In this document: positions 1-10,086 of the stretch, one piece after another
Position numbering within the stretch: position 1 is the stretch's first letter
How the letters are laid out: each line of letters begins with the position of its first letter
Assembly (NCBI RefSeq): GCF_001921205.1
Contig: NZ_MSIE01000043.1
Span: forward strand, 54,833-118,832
Length of the DNA stretch: 64,000 nucleotides
Reading direction: 5' to 3'
Origin: Actinophytocola xanthii
GTDB taxonomy: Bacteria > Actinomycetota > Actinomycetes > Mycobacteriales > Pseudonocardiaceae
Program-made: the position numbers and the translations under genes
Notes under the pieces: generated by a model
What the model was told of the DNA's origin: nothing
What the model saw: only the letters and a program-made list of their open reading frames with translations
Database searches by the model: none

Positions 1-103
1 TCGGCTCGCTCTGCGACGGCACCTCGCCGACCGAGGTCTCCGAACACGCGGTGGTCACGGTCGCGGCCAGTGCGACAACGAGAAGGCTCGCCCGGTTTGC
101 CAT
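1..103 (-). CDS. Lipoprotein, N-terminal part only (runs off window start)
   Basis: On the minus strand an ATG at 103-101 opens a frame that stays open to base 1. It is preceded in frame by a TGA at 109-107, so 103 is the most upstream start available. The peptide begins MANRASLLVVALAATVTTAC and continues with Ser, Glu and Thr. That is a short basic n-region, a hydrophobic stretch and a lipobox ending in Cys20, so it should be exported and lipid-anchored at the outer face of the membrane. Only 34 residues are visible, so the family cannot be told; small secreted lipoproteins of this form are common in Pseudonocardiales. It is divergent from the crotonase gene at 276. Confidence 0.6.
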   Translation of the reverse strand, partial: MANRASLLVVALAATVTTACSETSVGEVPSQSEP

Positions 104-256
104 GGGTCAAGAATGCCTGGTCGTGCGTCGCTCGCCGCGGCCAGGTCCTCCCAGCGCCGGTCGCACGCCGAGCTGTCCACGCCCGCTCGGCGCTGGCCGC
201 GCGGCAGTCACGGTGGACGAGGACTTGTCCGCGCTGCGAGCGGCACTCGGAGCGGC

Positions 257-272
257 GATCACTACTGTGATC
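257..272. promoter_or_regulatory. Palindrome over a -10 element before the crotonase gene
   Basis: GATCAC-TACT-GTGATC is a perfect inverted repeat with 6-base arms and a 4-base centre. It contains TACTGT (263-268), which fits the actinobacterial -10 pattern TANNNT and lies 7 bases before the GTG at 276. An operator centred on the -10 box would suit a repressor of the TetR or GntR kind; the regulator is not in the window. Confidence 0.4.
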
Positions 273-275
273 AGC

Positions 276-1067
276 GTGAGCGAGGCTTCCACCCACTTTC
301 CGACCCCCGGCCTGTCCCTCGAGCTCGGCAGTGCGGTCGCCACGCTGACCATCGACCGGCCGGCCAAGCGCAACGCGATGAGCTACGCCATGTGGGCGGC
401 ACTGCCGGACCTGCTCGGCCAGGTCGAGGCCGACGACGCGACCCGCGCCCTGGTCGTCCGGGGCGCCGAGCACTTCAGCGCCGGGGCCGACATCGGGGAG
501 TTCGTCTCGCTGCGCGGCGACGCCGACAGTGCCCGCCGCTACAGCGCCGCGGTGCACGACGGGGTGCGCTCGATAGCGGGGCTCGGCAAGCCGACGGTCG
601 CCGCCGTGACCGGGTTCTGTGTCGGCGGGGGCTGCGAGATCGCGTTGGCCTGCGACATCCGGATCGCGGCCGAGGACGCCCGGTTCGGCATCACCCCCGC
701 CAAGCTCGGCATCGTCTACGACCACACCTCGACCAAGCAGCTCGTGGACGTGGTCGGGCCGGCCTGGGCCAGCCAGATCCTGTTCTCCGCCGAGCTGCTC
801 GACGCCGCGACCGCGCTGCGGATCGGCCTGGTCAACGAGCTGCACCCGGACCGGGACGTGGTCGCGAGAGCGACCGAGCTGGCCGCGACGATCGCGAGCC
901 GGGCCCAGCTGTCGGTGCGCGGGTCGAAGACGATCATCGCCCGGATCCGGGACGGCCGGTACGAGGAGGACGACGAGGTCCGGGCCTGGTACGAGGCCTC
1001 GGTGACCAGCGCCGACTACGCCGAGGGTGTCCGGGCCTTCCTGGACAAGCGCACACCCCGCTTCTGA
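276..1067 (+). CDS. Enoyl-CoA hydratase/isomerase family (crotonase fold) protein
   Basis: The 263-residue product has the length and motifs of the crotonase superfamily, which acts on acyl-CoA thioesters through an oxyanion hole. [11 protein letters not shown] gives the CoA-binding/oxyanion segment and [16 protein letters not shown] the second one, with Glu121 matching the first catalytic glutamate of enoyl-CoA hydratase. The segment that usually carries the second glutamate (PE then LG) reads ITPAKLGI, so that residue is replaced by Ala142. Isomerase, hydrolase or decarboxylase-like chemistry is therefore as likely as hydration. The open frame extends back to 51, but GTG 276 (or GTG 267) gives the normal family length, and 276 lies 7 bases after a TANNNT -10 box. 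The stop is 133 bases before mfd. Confidence 0.85.
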   Translation: MSEASTHFPTPGLSLELGSAVATLTIDRPAKRNAMSYAMWAALPDLLGQVEADDATRALVVRGAEHFSAGADIGEFVSLRGDADSARRYSAAVHDGVRSIAGLGKPTVAAVTGFCVGGGCEIALACDIRIAAEDARFGITPAKLGIVYDHTSTKQLVDVVGPAWASQILFSAELLDAATALRIGLVNELHPDRDVVARATELAATIASRAQLSVRGSKTIIARIRDGRYEEDDEVRAWYEASVTSADYAEGVRAFLDKRTPRF

Positions 1068-1117
1068 GCGGCACCTCGATCGGGTCGCGCGCGAAAAAAC
1101 CTGTCGGTCCCGGCGCG

Positions 1118-1123
1118 TAGGCT
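1118..1123 (+). promoter_or_regulatory. Candidate -10 element for mfd
   Basis: TAGGCT fits TANNNT and matches -10 candidates before ppx, the tRNA and the polyprenyl synthase in this window. Transcription would start near 1130, giving a leader of about 70 bases. No clear -35 is visible. Confidence 0.3.
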
Positions 1124-1200
1124 CGACCCCGAGAACCCCGGCCGGTGGCTCGTCCCGGGCAGGGGTCTGTCGCCGCGCTCGTCCGAGGGGTTCACACGCC

Positions 1201-4200
1201 GTGTCCGGTCCACTCTCCGGTCTGCTCGAAGCCGTCCTGCCCGATCCCGCCCTGACCACCGTCGTCGAAGCCGTCGGCACGACAACCCTCGAGCTCGAGG
1301 GCCCGCCCGCGGCCCGTCCGCTGGTCGCCGCCGCGATTGCCGCCAAGGCCCCGGTGCTGGCCGTCACCGCCACCGGGCACGAGGCCGACGACCTGACCGG
1401 TGCCCTCGCCGACCTGCTCGGCAGGGACCGGGTCGCGAACTTCCCCTCCTGGGAGACCCTGCCCCACGAACGGCTCTCCCCGCGGGCGGACACGGTCGCC
1501 CGCCGGCTGGAGATCCTGCACCGGTTGGCGAGCGGGAACGGCCCGCGCGTGGTCGTCGCGACCGTGCGCAGCCTCATTCAGCCGATGGCGCCGGGGCTGG
1601 GCCGGCTGGCCCCGGTACAGCTCGCCGTCGGCGTCGAGCACGACTTCGAGGAGCTGGTCGAACGCCTGGTCCAGCTCGCCTACACCCGGGTCGACATGGT
1701 CGAGAAGCGCGGCGAGTTCGCCGTCCGCGGCGGCATCCTCGACGTCTTCGTCCCCACGAGCGAGCATCCCGTCCGGGTGGAGTTCTGGGGCGACGAGGTC
1801 ACCGAGATCCGCGCCTTCGCCGTCGCCGACCAGCGCTCGCTGCCCGGCGAGGTCACCGAGTTCACCGCGCCACCGTGCCGGGAGCTGCTGCTCACCGAGG
1901 AGGTCCGGGCACGGGCGCTCGAGCTGGCGGCCGAGCACGCCGCCGACGCCCACCTCGCGGAGATGCTGGCCAAGCTCGCCGACGGCATCCCGACCGAGGG
2001 CATGGAGGCCCTCGTCCCGGTGCTCTGCGAGGGCGAGCTCGAGCTGCTGACCGACGTCCTCCCGGCCGGCGCGCACGTGCTGGTGATCGACCCGGAGAAG
2101 GTCCGGACCCGCGCCCACGACCTGGTGCGCACGGGCCAGGAGTTCCTCGAGGCCGCCTGGATGGCTGCGGCCGGCGGTGGCGGCAGCCCGCTGGACCTTG
2201 GCGCGTCGGCCTACCGGGAGCTGGGCGAGACCGCGCGGCACGCCCGCGAGACCGGGCACCCGTGGTGGACGCTGTCCCAGCTCACCACTCCGGACGAGCA
2301 CGTCGTCCAGCTCGACATCAGGCCGGTCGAGGGCTACCGCGGCGAGGTCGCCCGCGCGTTCACCGACCTGCGCGCACACACCGCGTCCGGTGGTGCCGCG
2401 GTCCTCGTCGTGCCCGGCGCCGGCACCGCCCGCCGGGCGGTGGAGCAGCTGGCCGAGGCGGAGGTGCCGACCGTGCTCGCCGAGGACGGGCTGGCCGAGC
2501 CGCCGCGCCCGGGCGTGGTCACGGTGACCAGGGGCTGCCTCGAGGAGGGCTTCCTCGCGCCGCGGCGTGCGCTGGTGGTGCTCACCGAGACCGACCTGAC
2601 CGGTGGCCGGCACGGCACGTCCAGCCGTGACCTCTCGACGAAGATGCCGTCCCGGCGCCGCAACGCGGTGGACCCGCTCGCGCTGCGCTCGGGCGACTAC
2701 GTCGTGCACGAGCAGCACGGCATCGGCCGCTACGTGGAGATGGTGCAGCGCACGGTCTCCGGCGCCACCCGCGAGTACCTCGTGCTCGAGTACGCCTCGT
2801 CCAAGCGTGGCCAGCCGGGCGACCGGCTGTTCGTGCCGACCGACCAGCTCGACCAGGTCTCCCGCTACGTCGGCGGCGAGCTGCCGACGCTGAACAAGCT
2901 CGGCGGCTCGGACTGGAAGAACACGAAGTCGCGGGCGAAGAAGGCGGTCAAGGAGATCGCCGCGGAGCTGGTGCAGCTCTACGCCGCCCGCCAGTCCGCG
3001 CCCGGGCACGCGTTCGGCGCCGACACCCCCTGGCAGCGCGAGCTCGAGGACGCGTTCCCGTTCACCGAGACACCCGACCAGATGGCGGCGATCGACGAGG
3101 TCAAGGCCGACATGCAGCGCGGCGTGCCGATGGACCGGGTGATCTGCGGCGACGTCGGGTACGGCAAGACCGAGATCGCGGTGCGCGCGGCGTTCAAGGC
3201 CGTCCAGGACGGCAAGCAGGTCGCCGTGCTGGTGCCGACGACGCTGCTCGCCCAGCAGCACCTCAACACCTTCACCGAGCGCATGCAGTCCTTCCCGGTG
3301 ACCGTGCGAGGCCTGTCCCGGTTCACCCACGGCCCCGACGCCGAGGCGGTGATCGAGGGGCTCGCCTCCGGCGAGGTGGACGTGGTCATCGGCACGCACC
3401 GGCTACTCCAGACCGGCGTCCGGTACAAGGACCTCGGGCTGGTGATCGTCGATGAGGAGCAGCGCTTCGGCGTCGAGCACAAGGAGCACATCAAGGCCCT
3501 GCGCACGCACGTCGACGTGCTCACGATGTCGGCGACGCCGATCCCACGCACGCTGGAGATGTCGCTGGCCGGGATCCGCGAGATGTCGACGATCCTCACC
3601 CCGCCCGAGGACCGGCACCCGATCCTGACCTACGTCGGCAGCTACGACGACAAGCAGGTCGGCGCCGCCATCCGACGCGAGCTGCTGCGGGACGGCCAGG
3701 TGTTCTACGTGCACAACCGGGTCTCCTCGATCGAGAAGGCCGCCCGGCGGCTGCGGGAGCTGGTACCCGAGGCGCGGATCGTCACCGCGCACGGCCAGAT
3801 GAACGAGGACCGCCTGGAGAAGATCATCGAGGGGTTCTGGCAGCGCGAGTTCGACGTGCTGGTGTGCACCACGATCGTGGAGACCGGACTGGACATCGCC
3901 AACGCCAACACGCTCATCGTCGAGCGCGGTGACCTGCTCGGCCTGGCCCAGCTGCACCAGCTGCGCGGCCGGGTCGGCCGGGGCCGGGAGCGCGGCTACG
4001 CCTACTTCCTCTACCCGCCGGAGGCCCCGCTCACCGAGACCGCCCACGACCGGCTGGCCACGATCGCGCAGAACACCGAGCTCGGGGCGGGCATGGCGGT
4101 CGCCATGAAGGACCTCGAGATCCGCGGCGCCGGCAACATCCTCGGCGCCGAGCAGTCCGGGCACATCGCCGGTGTCGGCTTCGACCTGTACGTCCGGCTG

Positions 4201-4752
4201 GTCGGCGAGGCGGTCGACGCGTTCCGCAGGCACGCCGGCGCCGAGCCGGGCGAGGAGGAGGCCGAGCTCGCCGAGGTGCGGGTGGACCTGCCGATCGACG
4301 CCCACATCCCGCACGACTACGTCCCGGGCGAGCGGCTGCGTCTCGAGGCGTACCGCAAGATAGCGGCGGCGGCCGACGCCGAGGGTCTCACCGCGGTGGA
4401 GGAGGAGCTGAAGGACCGGTACGGCGCACCGCCGGAGCCGGTGCGCCGGCTGTTCGCGGTCGCCGCGTTCCGCCAGACGTGCCGCCGGCACGGGGTCACC
4501 GAGGTCACGATGCAGGGCAACCTCATCCGCTTCGCCCCGCTCCCGCTGCGCGACTCCCAGACGGTGCGCCTCAAGCGCCTCCACCCCAAGGCCACGTTCA
4601 AGACCGTGTCGAACCTGGTCTCGGTACCGCGCCCGACCGAGGGCGCGGCCGGCGGCCGCATCGGCGCGCCCCCGCTGCGCGACACCGCCCTGCTCGACTG
4701 GTGCGCGAACCTGCTCGGGTCGCTGGAGATCGCCCCCGCCCCGGTCGCCTAA
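1201..4752 (+). CDS. mfd: Transcription-repair coupling factor Mfd
   Basis: Mfd removes RNA polymerase stalled at DNA lesions and recruits UvrA for nucleotide excision repair. The 1183-residue product has the full family layout. It starts with a UvrB-like N-terminal region, followed by the RNA-polymerase interaction region ([14 protein letters not shown] begins the CarD-like part) and a superfamily 2 helicase core. The core has Walker [10 protein letters not shown] near residue 650, motif II DEEQRFG near 751 and motif [17 protein letters not shown] near 920. A C-terminal TRCF domain completes it. The frame is open upstream to 1027, but GTG 1201 ([18 protein letters not shown]) gives the expected N-terminus and has a GAGGGG upstream. 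mfd next to mazG and eno is the usual actinobacterial order. Confidence 0.97.
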   Translation: MSGPLSGLLEAVLPDPALTTVVEAVGTTTLELEGPPAARPLVAAAIAAKAPVLAVTATGHEADDLTGALADLLGRDRVANFPSWETLPHERLSPRADTVARRLEILHRLASGNGPRVVVATVRSLIQPMAPGLGRLAPVQLAVGVEHDFEELVERLVQLAYTRVDMVEKRGEFAVRGGILDVFVPTSEHPVRVEFWGDEVTEIRAFAVADQRSLPGEVTEFTAPPCRELLLTEEVRARALELAAEHAADAHLAEMLAKLADGIPTEGMEALVPVLCEGELELLTDVLPAGAHVLVIDPEKVRTRAHDLVRTGQEFLEAAWMAAAGGGGSPLDLGASAYRELGETARHARETGHPWWTLSQLTTPDEHVVQLDIRPVEGYRGEVARAFTDLRAHTASGGAAVLVVPGAGTARRAVEQLAEAEVPTVLAEDGLAEPPRPGVVTVTRGCLEEGFLAPRRALVVLTETDLTGGRHGTSSRDLSTKMPSRRRNAVDPLALRSGDYVVHEQHGIGRYVEMVQRTVSGATREYLVLEYASSKRGQPGDRLFVPTDQLDQVSRYVGGELPTLNKLGGSDWKNTKSRAKKAVKEIAAELVQLYAARQSAPGHAFGADTPWQRELEDAFPFTETPDQMAAIDEVKADMQRGVPMDRVICGDVGYGKTEIAVRAAFKAVQDGKQVAVLVPTTLLAQQHLNTFTERMQSFPVTVRGLSRFTHGPDAEAVIEGLASGEVDVVIGTHRLLQTGVRYKDLGLVIVDEEQRFGVEHKEHIKALRTHVDVLTMSATPIPRTLEMSLAGIREMSTILTPPEDRHPILTYVGSYDDKQVGAAIRRELLRDGQVFYVHNRVSSIEKAARRLRELVPEARIVTAHGQMNEDRLEKIIEGFWQREFDVLVCTTIVETGLDIANANTLIVERGDLLGLAQLHQLRGRVGRGRERGYAYFLYPPEAPLTETAHDRLATIAQNTELGAGMAVAMKDLEIRGAGNILGAEQSGHIAGVGFDLYVRLVGEAVDAFRRHAGAEPGEEEAELAEVRVDLPIDAHIPHDYVPGERLRLEAYRKIAAAADAEGLTAVEEELKDRYGAPPEPVRRLFAVAAFRQTCRRHGVTEVTMQGNLIRFAPLPLRDSQTVRLKRLHPKATFKTVSNLVSVPRPTEGAAGGRIGAPPLRDTALLDWCANLLGSLEIAPAPVA

Positions 4753-4821
4753 ACGTGTCCCGCCCGACGCGCGGCCACCGCGCTGAGAGGCGGGCACGGC
4801 GTTGTGAGAGGCTAACCAGCC

Positions 4822-5820
4822 GTGACGACTGCCAAGTTCCGCCGGCACGGGGTGCTCGCCGTTCTGACCGCTCTGGTCGCGACGCTCACCGCGTGTGGTT
4901 CCGGGCCGAGCCGGGTCAACTCCGCGGTGATCGTCGACGGCAGCACATCGATCTCCGTCGACACCGTGCAGGGGCTGGTCGAGAAGGTCGTGCGGGAGCA
5001 GCCGGCCGCCCGTCCGCTCGCCCAGCAGCGCAAGCTCGACCTTGTCGCCCGGGAGGCGGTGAGCCAGCTCGTCGTGCACGAGCTGATCACCGACGCCGCG
5101 CGGGAGGAGGACATCACCGTCAGCCGCGAGGAGCTGAGCCGGGCGCTGTCGGGCAACCCGTTCGGTGACGAGCTGCCCGACGACGGCAGCGTCCCGCCGG
5201 AGGCGCTCGCCAGCCAACTGGTCTACCGGGCCCGCGACCAGCGGGAGGCCGTCATCGACCAGCTCCTGCTGGCCCAGCTCGCCGCCAAGTACTACCAGCG
5301 GCTCCAGATCACGATGGACTTCACGGTCATCTCCGGCGACCAGACCGGCGGGGACCCGTCGTCGATGCGCGAGCAGGCCGAGGACAAGGCGCGCCAGTTC
5401 GCGGCCGACCCGGACAAGGTGGGCGACCTCATCGCGAAGGACACCGAGGCCGGGGTGAACGCGAGCGAGGGTGCCGAGTTCGCCGCGCTGCAGGATCCGG
5501 CGCTGGCCTCCACCGTGATGTTCGGCGCCGAGGAGGGCTCCGTCGTCGCCTTCGAGCCCTCGCCGGGGCAGGCGCTGTGGGTGGTCGGCCTCATCCGCTC
5601 CCGCGACACCGACGCCTCGCCCGAGGTCGCCGAGCAGCCGCAGGTCGAGCCCGAGCAGCTGGTCGCCATCGGCCGACGCTTCCTCCAGCCCTACGCCGAG
5701 GAGACCTCGATCGAGGTCAGCCCCCGGTACGGCGTCTGGGACCTGGCCGCGATGGGTGTCGCGCCGAGCGACGACGAGACCGTCGGCCTGGTGTTGACGC
5801 CTGAGAACGCCTCGCAGTGA
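4822..5820 (+). CDS. SurA N-terminal-domain lipoprotein
   Basis: The 332-residue product starts with MTTAKFRRHGVLAVLTALVA, and a lipobox ends at Cys25, so it is predicted to be an exported lipoprotein. Residues 45-150 resemble the SurA/peptidyl-prolyl-isomerase N-terminal chaperone domain: a long helix after VDTVQGLVEKVVREQ and a second helical block at LDLVAREAVSQLVVHELI. I see no convincing parvulin PPIase domain in the C-terminal half, so a chaperone role in folding exported proteins is more likely than isomerase activity. The gene lies 69 bases after mfd and its TGA overlaps the GTG of mazG (GTGA at 5817-5820), so the two are translationally coupled. Confidence 0.8.
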   Translation: MTTAKFRRHGVLAVLTALVATLTACGSGPSRVNSAVIVDGSTSISVDTVQGLVEKVVREQPAARPLAQQRKLDLVAREAVSQLVVHELITDAAREEDITVSREELSRALSGNPFGDELPDDGSVPPEALASQLVYRARDQREAVIDQLLLAQLAAKYYQRLQITMDFTVISGDQTGGDPSSMREQAEDKARQFAADPDKVGDLIAKDTEAGVNASEGAEFAALQDPALASTVMFGAEEGSVVAFEPSPGQALWVVGLIRSRDTDASPEVAEQPQVEPEQLVAIGRRFLQPYAEETSIEVSPRYGVWDLAAMGVAPSDDETVGLVLTPENASQ

Positions 5821-6794
5821 CCGCTGCCGGCGCGGGTCCGGGCACGGCGGTCGTGCTCGTCGACCGCGACCAGGTGCCGGCGGCGGCGATCCCGTTGTTG
5901 CGTTCCGCCGGGTCCGTGTTCGCCACCGGCGCGGTCGGCCTCGGCCTGCCGCCGGTGCCCGGTGACCTGACCGACCGCTCACTCGCGGGCCCGGTCGTGC
6001 TCGTGACCGACGACCTCGACGACCCGTCCGCGGCCGCGCTGCTCGCCGCCGGGGCCGCGTTGGTCGGTGGGCCGCCGGCCGGAGCGGGCCTACTCGACGC
6101 GGCGGCGGTCATGGACCGGTTGCGCTCGCCAGGCGGCTGCCCGTGGGACGCCGAGCAGACCCACGAGTCGCTGCGCCAGTACCTGGTGGAGGAGTGCTAC
6201 GAGCTGCTGGACGCCATCGAGGACGGCGACCGCGTCGCCCTGCGCGAGGAGCTCGGTGACGTGCTGCTGCAGGTGCTCTTCCACGCCCGGGTCGCCCAGG
6301 AGGACCCGGACGACCCGTTCTCGATCGACGACGTCGCGGCGGGGTTGGTGGCCAAGCTCGTCGCCCGGCACCCGCACGTGTTCGCCGGCGGGGATCCCGC
6401 GGTGCGCGACGCCTCCTCCCAACAGCAGCGCTGGGAGGAGCTCAAGCAGCAGGAGAAACGTCGGGAGTCCTGTGTAGACGGAGTGGCGGGCGGGCAGCCC
6501 GCCCTGGCGCTGGCCGCGAAGCTCGTCTCCCGCACCAAGAACGCCAAGCTCCCCGAGGAGCTGCTGCCGACCGGAACCGACACCGGCGCCCAGCTGTTCG
6601 CCCTCGCGGCGGCCGCGAAGCTCGCCGGGGCCGACCCCGAGGACGAGCTGCGGGCGGTCGCCAGGCGGTTCGCCGCCGACGTCCGTGCCGCCGAGAGTGC
6701 GGCCAGGGCGGCCGGAGTGGCCGCGATGGACCCGGCAGCCTGGCGCCGGTTCTGGCCGACCGGCCCGGGCGGGGACACCCGGCGGGAGGGCTGA
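5817..6794 (+). CDS. mazG: Nucleoside triphosphate pyrophosphohydrolase MazG
   Basis: MazG hydrolyses NTPs and dNTPs, including damaged ones, to the monophosphate and pyrophosphate, which cleans the nucleotide pool. The 325-residue product has an actinobacterial N-terminal extension of about 95 residues and then the all-alpha MazG core. The core begins VMDRLRSPGGCPWDAEQTHE. The metal-binding motif is visible as VEECYELLDAIEDGD followed by EELGDVLLQVLFHARVA. A second, weaker helical region follows (LVSRTKNAKLPEELLP). It starts at a GTG inside the stop of the SurA-like gene and is the last gene of that pair; the tricorn gene downstream has its own apparent promoter. Confidence 0.93.
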   Translation: MTAAGAGPGTAVVLVDRDQVPAAAIPLLRSAGSVFATGAVGLGLPPVPGDLTDRSLAGPVVLVTDDLDDPSAAALLAAGAALVGGPPAGAGLLDAAAVMDRLRSPGGCPWDAEQTHESLRQYLVEECYELLDAIEDGDRVALREELGDVLLQVLFHARVAQEDPDDPFSIDDVAAGLVAKLVARHPHVFAGGDPAVRDASSQQQRWEELKQQEKRRESCVDGVAGGQPALALAAKLVSRTKNAKLPEELLPTGTDTGAQLFALAAAAKLAGADPEDELRAVARRFAADVRAAESAARAAGVAAMDPAAWRRFWPTGPGGDTRREG

Positions 6795-6842
6795 CTCCCC
6801 GGCCGCCCGGCGAATGTGGCGGCGCGTGTCGGTGCCGGTGAC

Positions 6843-6848
6843 TAACGT
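6843..6848 (+). promoter_or_regulatory. -10 element, probably for a leaderless tricorn mRNA
   Basis: TAACGT fits TANNNT and is separated by exactly 6 bases from the GTG at 6855, so transcription would begin at or next to the start codon. No -35 consensus is seen. Confidence 0.45.
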
Positions 6849-6854
6849 GGCGGC

Positions 6855-9800
6855 GTGACCGACTCCTACCTCCGTTTCCCCCACCTGCACGGAGACCTGG
6901 TGACCTTTGTCGCCGAGGACGACGTGTGGTTGGCCCCCGTCGAGGGCGGCCGCGCGTGGCGGGTGTCCGCGGACCAGGCCGGGGCGGGCTCGCCGCGGTT
7001 CTCCCCGGACGGCACCCGGATCGCCTGGACCAGCTGGCGCGACGTGGAGCCGGAGATCCACCTCGGCCCCACCGAGGGCGGCCCGAGCCGGCGGCTGACC
7101 TACTGGGGCGACCCGGCGACCGAGGTCCTCGGCTGGCTGTCGGACGAGGAGGTGGTCGCGGCCAGCACCGTCGGCCAGCACTCGATCCGGCAGAGCTGGG
7201 CCCACGCGGTCGCGACCGACGACGGGCGAACCCGCCGGCTGCCCTTCGGTCCGGTCGGCGGCCTCGCCAGCGGACCCGACGGCGCCGTGCTGTTGCTCGG
7301 CGCGTACTCCCGCGAGCCGGCCTGGTGGAAGCGTTACCGCGGCGGCACCGCCGGCAAGCTCTGGCTCGACGCCGAGGGGAACGGGGAGTTCACCCGGTTC
7401 CTGCCCGACGTGAACGGCAACATCTCCGCGCCGATGTGGGTGGGCGACCGGATCGCGTTCCTCTCCGACCACGAGGGGGTCGCCGACCTCTACTCCTGCC
7501 GGCCGGACGGTCAGGACCTGCGTCGGCACGCGGTCGACGCGCCCGGTGGCTTCTACGCCCGCAACGCGACCACCGACGGGACGCGAATCGTCTTCCACCG
7601 CGCGGGCCGGTTGTGGCTGGTCGAGGACCTGACCGGGGACGCCGAGCCCCGGGAGCTGGACATCCGGCTGGGCGGCCCCCGCACGGCCAGGGTGCCCTAC
7701 CCGGTGCGGGCGGCCGACGAGCTCGACGACGTCGGTCCGGACCGGACCGGTCGGGGCAGTGCGGTCGAGGTCCGCGGGACCGTGCACTGGCTGACCCACC
7801 GCGACGGCCCGGTCCGCGCGCTGGCCGCGACGCACGGGGTGCGTGCCCGGATGCCCCGCACCCTGGGCGACCAGGTCGTGTGGGTCACCGACGCCGAGGG
7901 CGAGGACGCCCTGGAGGTCGCGCCGATCGCCGGCTCCCCGTCCGACCCGGCCGCCGCGCCCCGGCGCATCGGCGCCGGGCGGCTCGGCCGGGTGATCGAG
8001 CTGGTCGGGTCGCCGGACGGGCGGCGGGTCGCCGTCGTCACCCACGACGGTCGCCTCCTGCTGGTCGACCTGGCGAGCGGGGACCTGCGCGAGGTCGCGA
8101 GCAGCGAGCACGCCGACCCGGTGGACCCCGCCTTCTCGCCCGACTCGAGCTGGCTCGCCTGGTCCCACCCCGGTCCGCCGCCGCTGCGCAACATCCGGTT
8201 GGCCAACGTGACCGACCTGTCCGCGGTGGACGTGACGCCGATCAGGTTCGTCGACACCGACCCGGTGTTCACCGCCGACGGCAAGCACCTGGCGTTCCTG
8301 TCGGCACGCAGCTTCGACCCCGTCTACGACGTACACGTGTTCGACGTGTCCTTCCCGAACGGCTCGCGGCCGCACCTGGTGCCGTTGGCCGCGACCACGC
8401 CGTCGCCGTTCTCCCCGCAGCTGCGGGGGCGGCCGGTGCAGGACGAGGACGATGACAAGGGCAAGGGCAAGGGCAAGGACAAGGACGGCAAGGACGACGA
8501 CACCGCTCCGCGGACCGAGGTGGATCTCGAGGGCCTCGGCGACCGCGTGGTGCCGGTGCCGGTGGCCCCCGCGCGGTACCGCTCGTTGCGCGCGGTGAAG
8601 GGCGGGCTGGTCTGGCTGCGCCCGCCGCTGACCGGGGTGCTCGGCGACGAGGAGCTCGACGAGGACGGCGACCGGCCGGTGCTGGAGCGGTACGACTTCG
8701 CCAAGCGCAAGCGGGAGGAGCTCGCCGACGGCGTCGACGAGGTGTGGGTCACCGGCGACTGGGAGCGGCTGGTGCTGCGGGACGGCCGGAACCTGCGGGT
8801 GCAGCCAGCCGACCGCAAGTCCGACGGCGACTCCGACAGCGCCGACGAGGTCCGCGTCGACCTGTCGCGCGTCCGCGTGCAGGTCGACCCTGGTGCGGAG
8901 TGGCGCCAGTCGTTCGACGAGGCCTGGCGGCTGATGCGGGACAACTTCTGGCGGGCCGACATGGGCGGGGTCGACTGGACCGCCGTGGGCGACCGGTACC
9001 GCCCGCTGGTCGACACGCTCGGTTCGCACCACGAGCTGGTCGACCTGCTCTGGGAGGTCCAGGGCGAGCTGGGGACCTCCCACGCCTACGTCACCCCGCC
9101 CGGTCGGGACGTCGAGGACGCACGCCGGGTGGGCCTGCTCGGCGCCGACCTGACCCTCGACGAGGACGGCCGGTGGCGGGTCGCCAGGGTGCTGCCCAGC
9201 GAGACCTCCGACCCGCGCGCCCGTTCGCCACTGCACGCACCGGGCGTCGCGGTCCGCGAGGGCGACGCGATCCTCGCCGTCGACGGCCGTCCGGTCACGT
9301 CCTCCACCGGGCCGTACCCACTGCTGCTCGGGACCGCGGGCAAGCCGGTGGAGCTGACCATCGGGCCGGCCGGCGGCGGACCGGCCCGCAGCGTCGTCGT
9401 GGTGCCCCTGCTGGACGACATGACGCTGCGCTACCACGACTGGGTCGCCGGCCGGCGCGCTCACGTGCACGAGGCGAGCGACGGGCGCATCGGCTACGTG
9501 CACGTGCCGGACATGGTGGCCAACGGCTGGGCCCAGCTGCACCGGGACCTGCGGTTGGAGGTCCGCCGGGAGGCCCTGATCGTCGACGTGCGGGAGAACC
9601 GGGGCGGGCACCTGTCGCAGCTGGTGGTGGAGAAGCTCGGCCGGACGGTGGTCGGCTGGCAGGTCAGCCGCAACGGCCGCCGCGCCCAGAGCTACCCGGG
9701 CGACGCGCCGCGCGGCCCGGTGGTGGCCGTGGCCAACGAGTTCTCCGGTTCCGACGGCGACATCGTCAACGCGGCGATCCGGGCGCTGGGGATCGGGCCC

Positions 9801-10082
9801 GTGGTCGGCGTGCGGACCTGGGGCGGTGTGATCGGCATCGACATGCGCTACCGACTCGTGGACGGCACCCTGGTGACACAGCCCAAGTACGCCACCTGGC
9901 TGCGCGGGCCCGGCTGGGGCGTGGAGAACTACGGCGTCGACCCGGACGTGGAGGTTCCGATGGCACCGCAGGACCACGTCGCCGGTCGCGACCCGCAGCT
10001 GGACACCGCGATCCGGTTGGCGCTGGACGCGCTGGCCGAGAACCCGGCCGCCACCCCGCCCGAGCTGCCCCCGCTGGAGTGA
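6855..10082 (+). CDS. Tricorn-type S41 family serine protease
   Basis: Tricorn proteases are large cytosolic peptidases that trim peptides released by other proteases. This 1075-residue protein has the family architecture. It has an N-terminal beta-propeller (repeated FSPDGTRIAW and SPDGRRVAV segments) and a second propeller. After these come a C1 domain near 680-760 with TSHAYV, whose Ser-His matches the catalytic pair, and a PDZ-like domain (AVREGDAILAVDGRPV). The S41 catalytic domain has NEFSGSDGDIVNAAIRALG, where the Ser of GSDGD is the expected nucleophile, and RTWGGVIGI. There is no signal peptide. A very charged linker of about 25 residues, rich in Asp, Lys and Gly (near residue 530, nt 8440-8510), sits between propeller regions and is unlike the neighbouring sequence. 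Confidence 0.93.
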   Translation: MTDSYLRFPHLHGDLVTFVAEDDVWLAPVEGGRAWRVSADQAGAGSPRFSPDGTRIAWTSWRDVEPEIHLGPTEGGPSRRLTYWGDPATEVLGWLSDEEVVAASTVGQHSIRQSWAHAVATDDGRTRRLPFGPVGGLASGPDGAVLLLGAYSREPAWWKRYRGGTAGKLWLDAEGNGEFTRFLPDVNGNISAPMWVGDRIAFLSDHEGVADLYSCRPDGQDLRRHAVDAPGGFYARNATTDGTRIVFHRAGRLWLVEDLTGDAEPRELDIRLGGPRTARVPYPVRAADELDDVGPDRTGRGSAVEVRGTVHWLTHRDGPVRALAATHGVRARMPRTLGDQVVWVTDAEGEDALEVAPIAGSPSDPAAAPRRIGAGRLGRVIELVGSPDGRRVAVVTHDGRLLLVDLASGDLREVASSEHADPVDPAFSPDSSWLAWSHPGPPPLRNIRLANVTDLSAVDVTPIRFVDTDPVFTADGKHLAFLSARSFDPVYDVHVFDVSFPNGSRPHLVPLAATTPSPFSPQLRGRPVQDEDDDKGKGKGKDKDGKDDDTAPRTEVDLEGLGDRVVPVPVAPARYRSLRAVKGGLVWLRPPLTGVLGDEELDEDGDRPVLERYDFAKRKREELADGVDEVWVTGDWERLVLRDGRNLRVQPADRKSDGDSDSADEVRVDLSRVRVQVDPGAEWRQSFDEAWRLMRDNFWRADMGGVDWTAVGDRYRPLVDTLGSHHELVDLLWEVQGELGTSHAYVTPPGRDVEDARRVGLLGADLTLDEDGRWRVARVLPSETSDPRARSPLHAPGVAVREGDAILAVDGRPVTSSTGPYPLLLGTAGKPVELTIGPAGGGPARSVVVVPLLDDMTLRYHDWVAGRRAHVHEASDGRIGYVHVPDMVANGWAQLHRDLRLEVRREALIVDVRENRGGHLSQLVVEKLGRTVVGWQVSRNGRRAQSYPGDAPRGPVVAVANEFSGSDGDIVNAAIRALGIGPVVGVRTWGGVIGIDMRYRLVDGTLVTQPKYATWLRGPGWGVENYGVDPDVEVPMAPQDHVAGRDPQLDTAIRLALDALAENPAATPPELPPLE

Positions 10083-10086
10083 TGCC

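Noticed and set aside
1192..3399. Long open frame on the minus strand across mfd (735 codons)
   Set aside because: It is antisense to a clear Mfd protein; high-GC third positions leave complementary frames open, and its translation is low-complexity with no domain.
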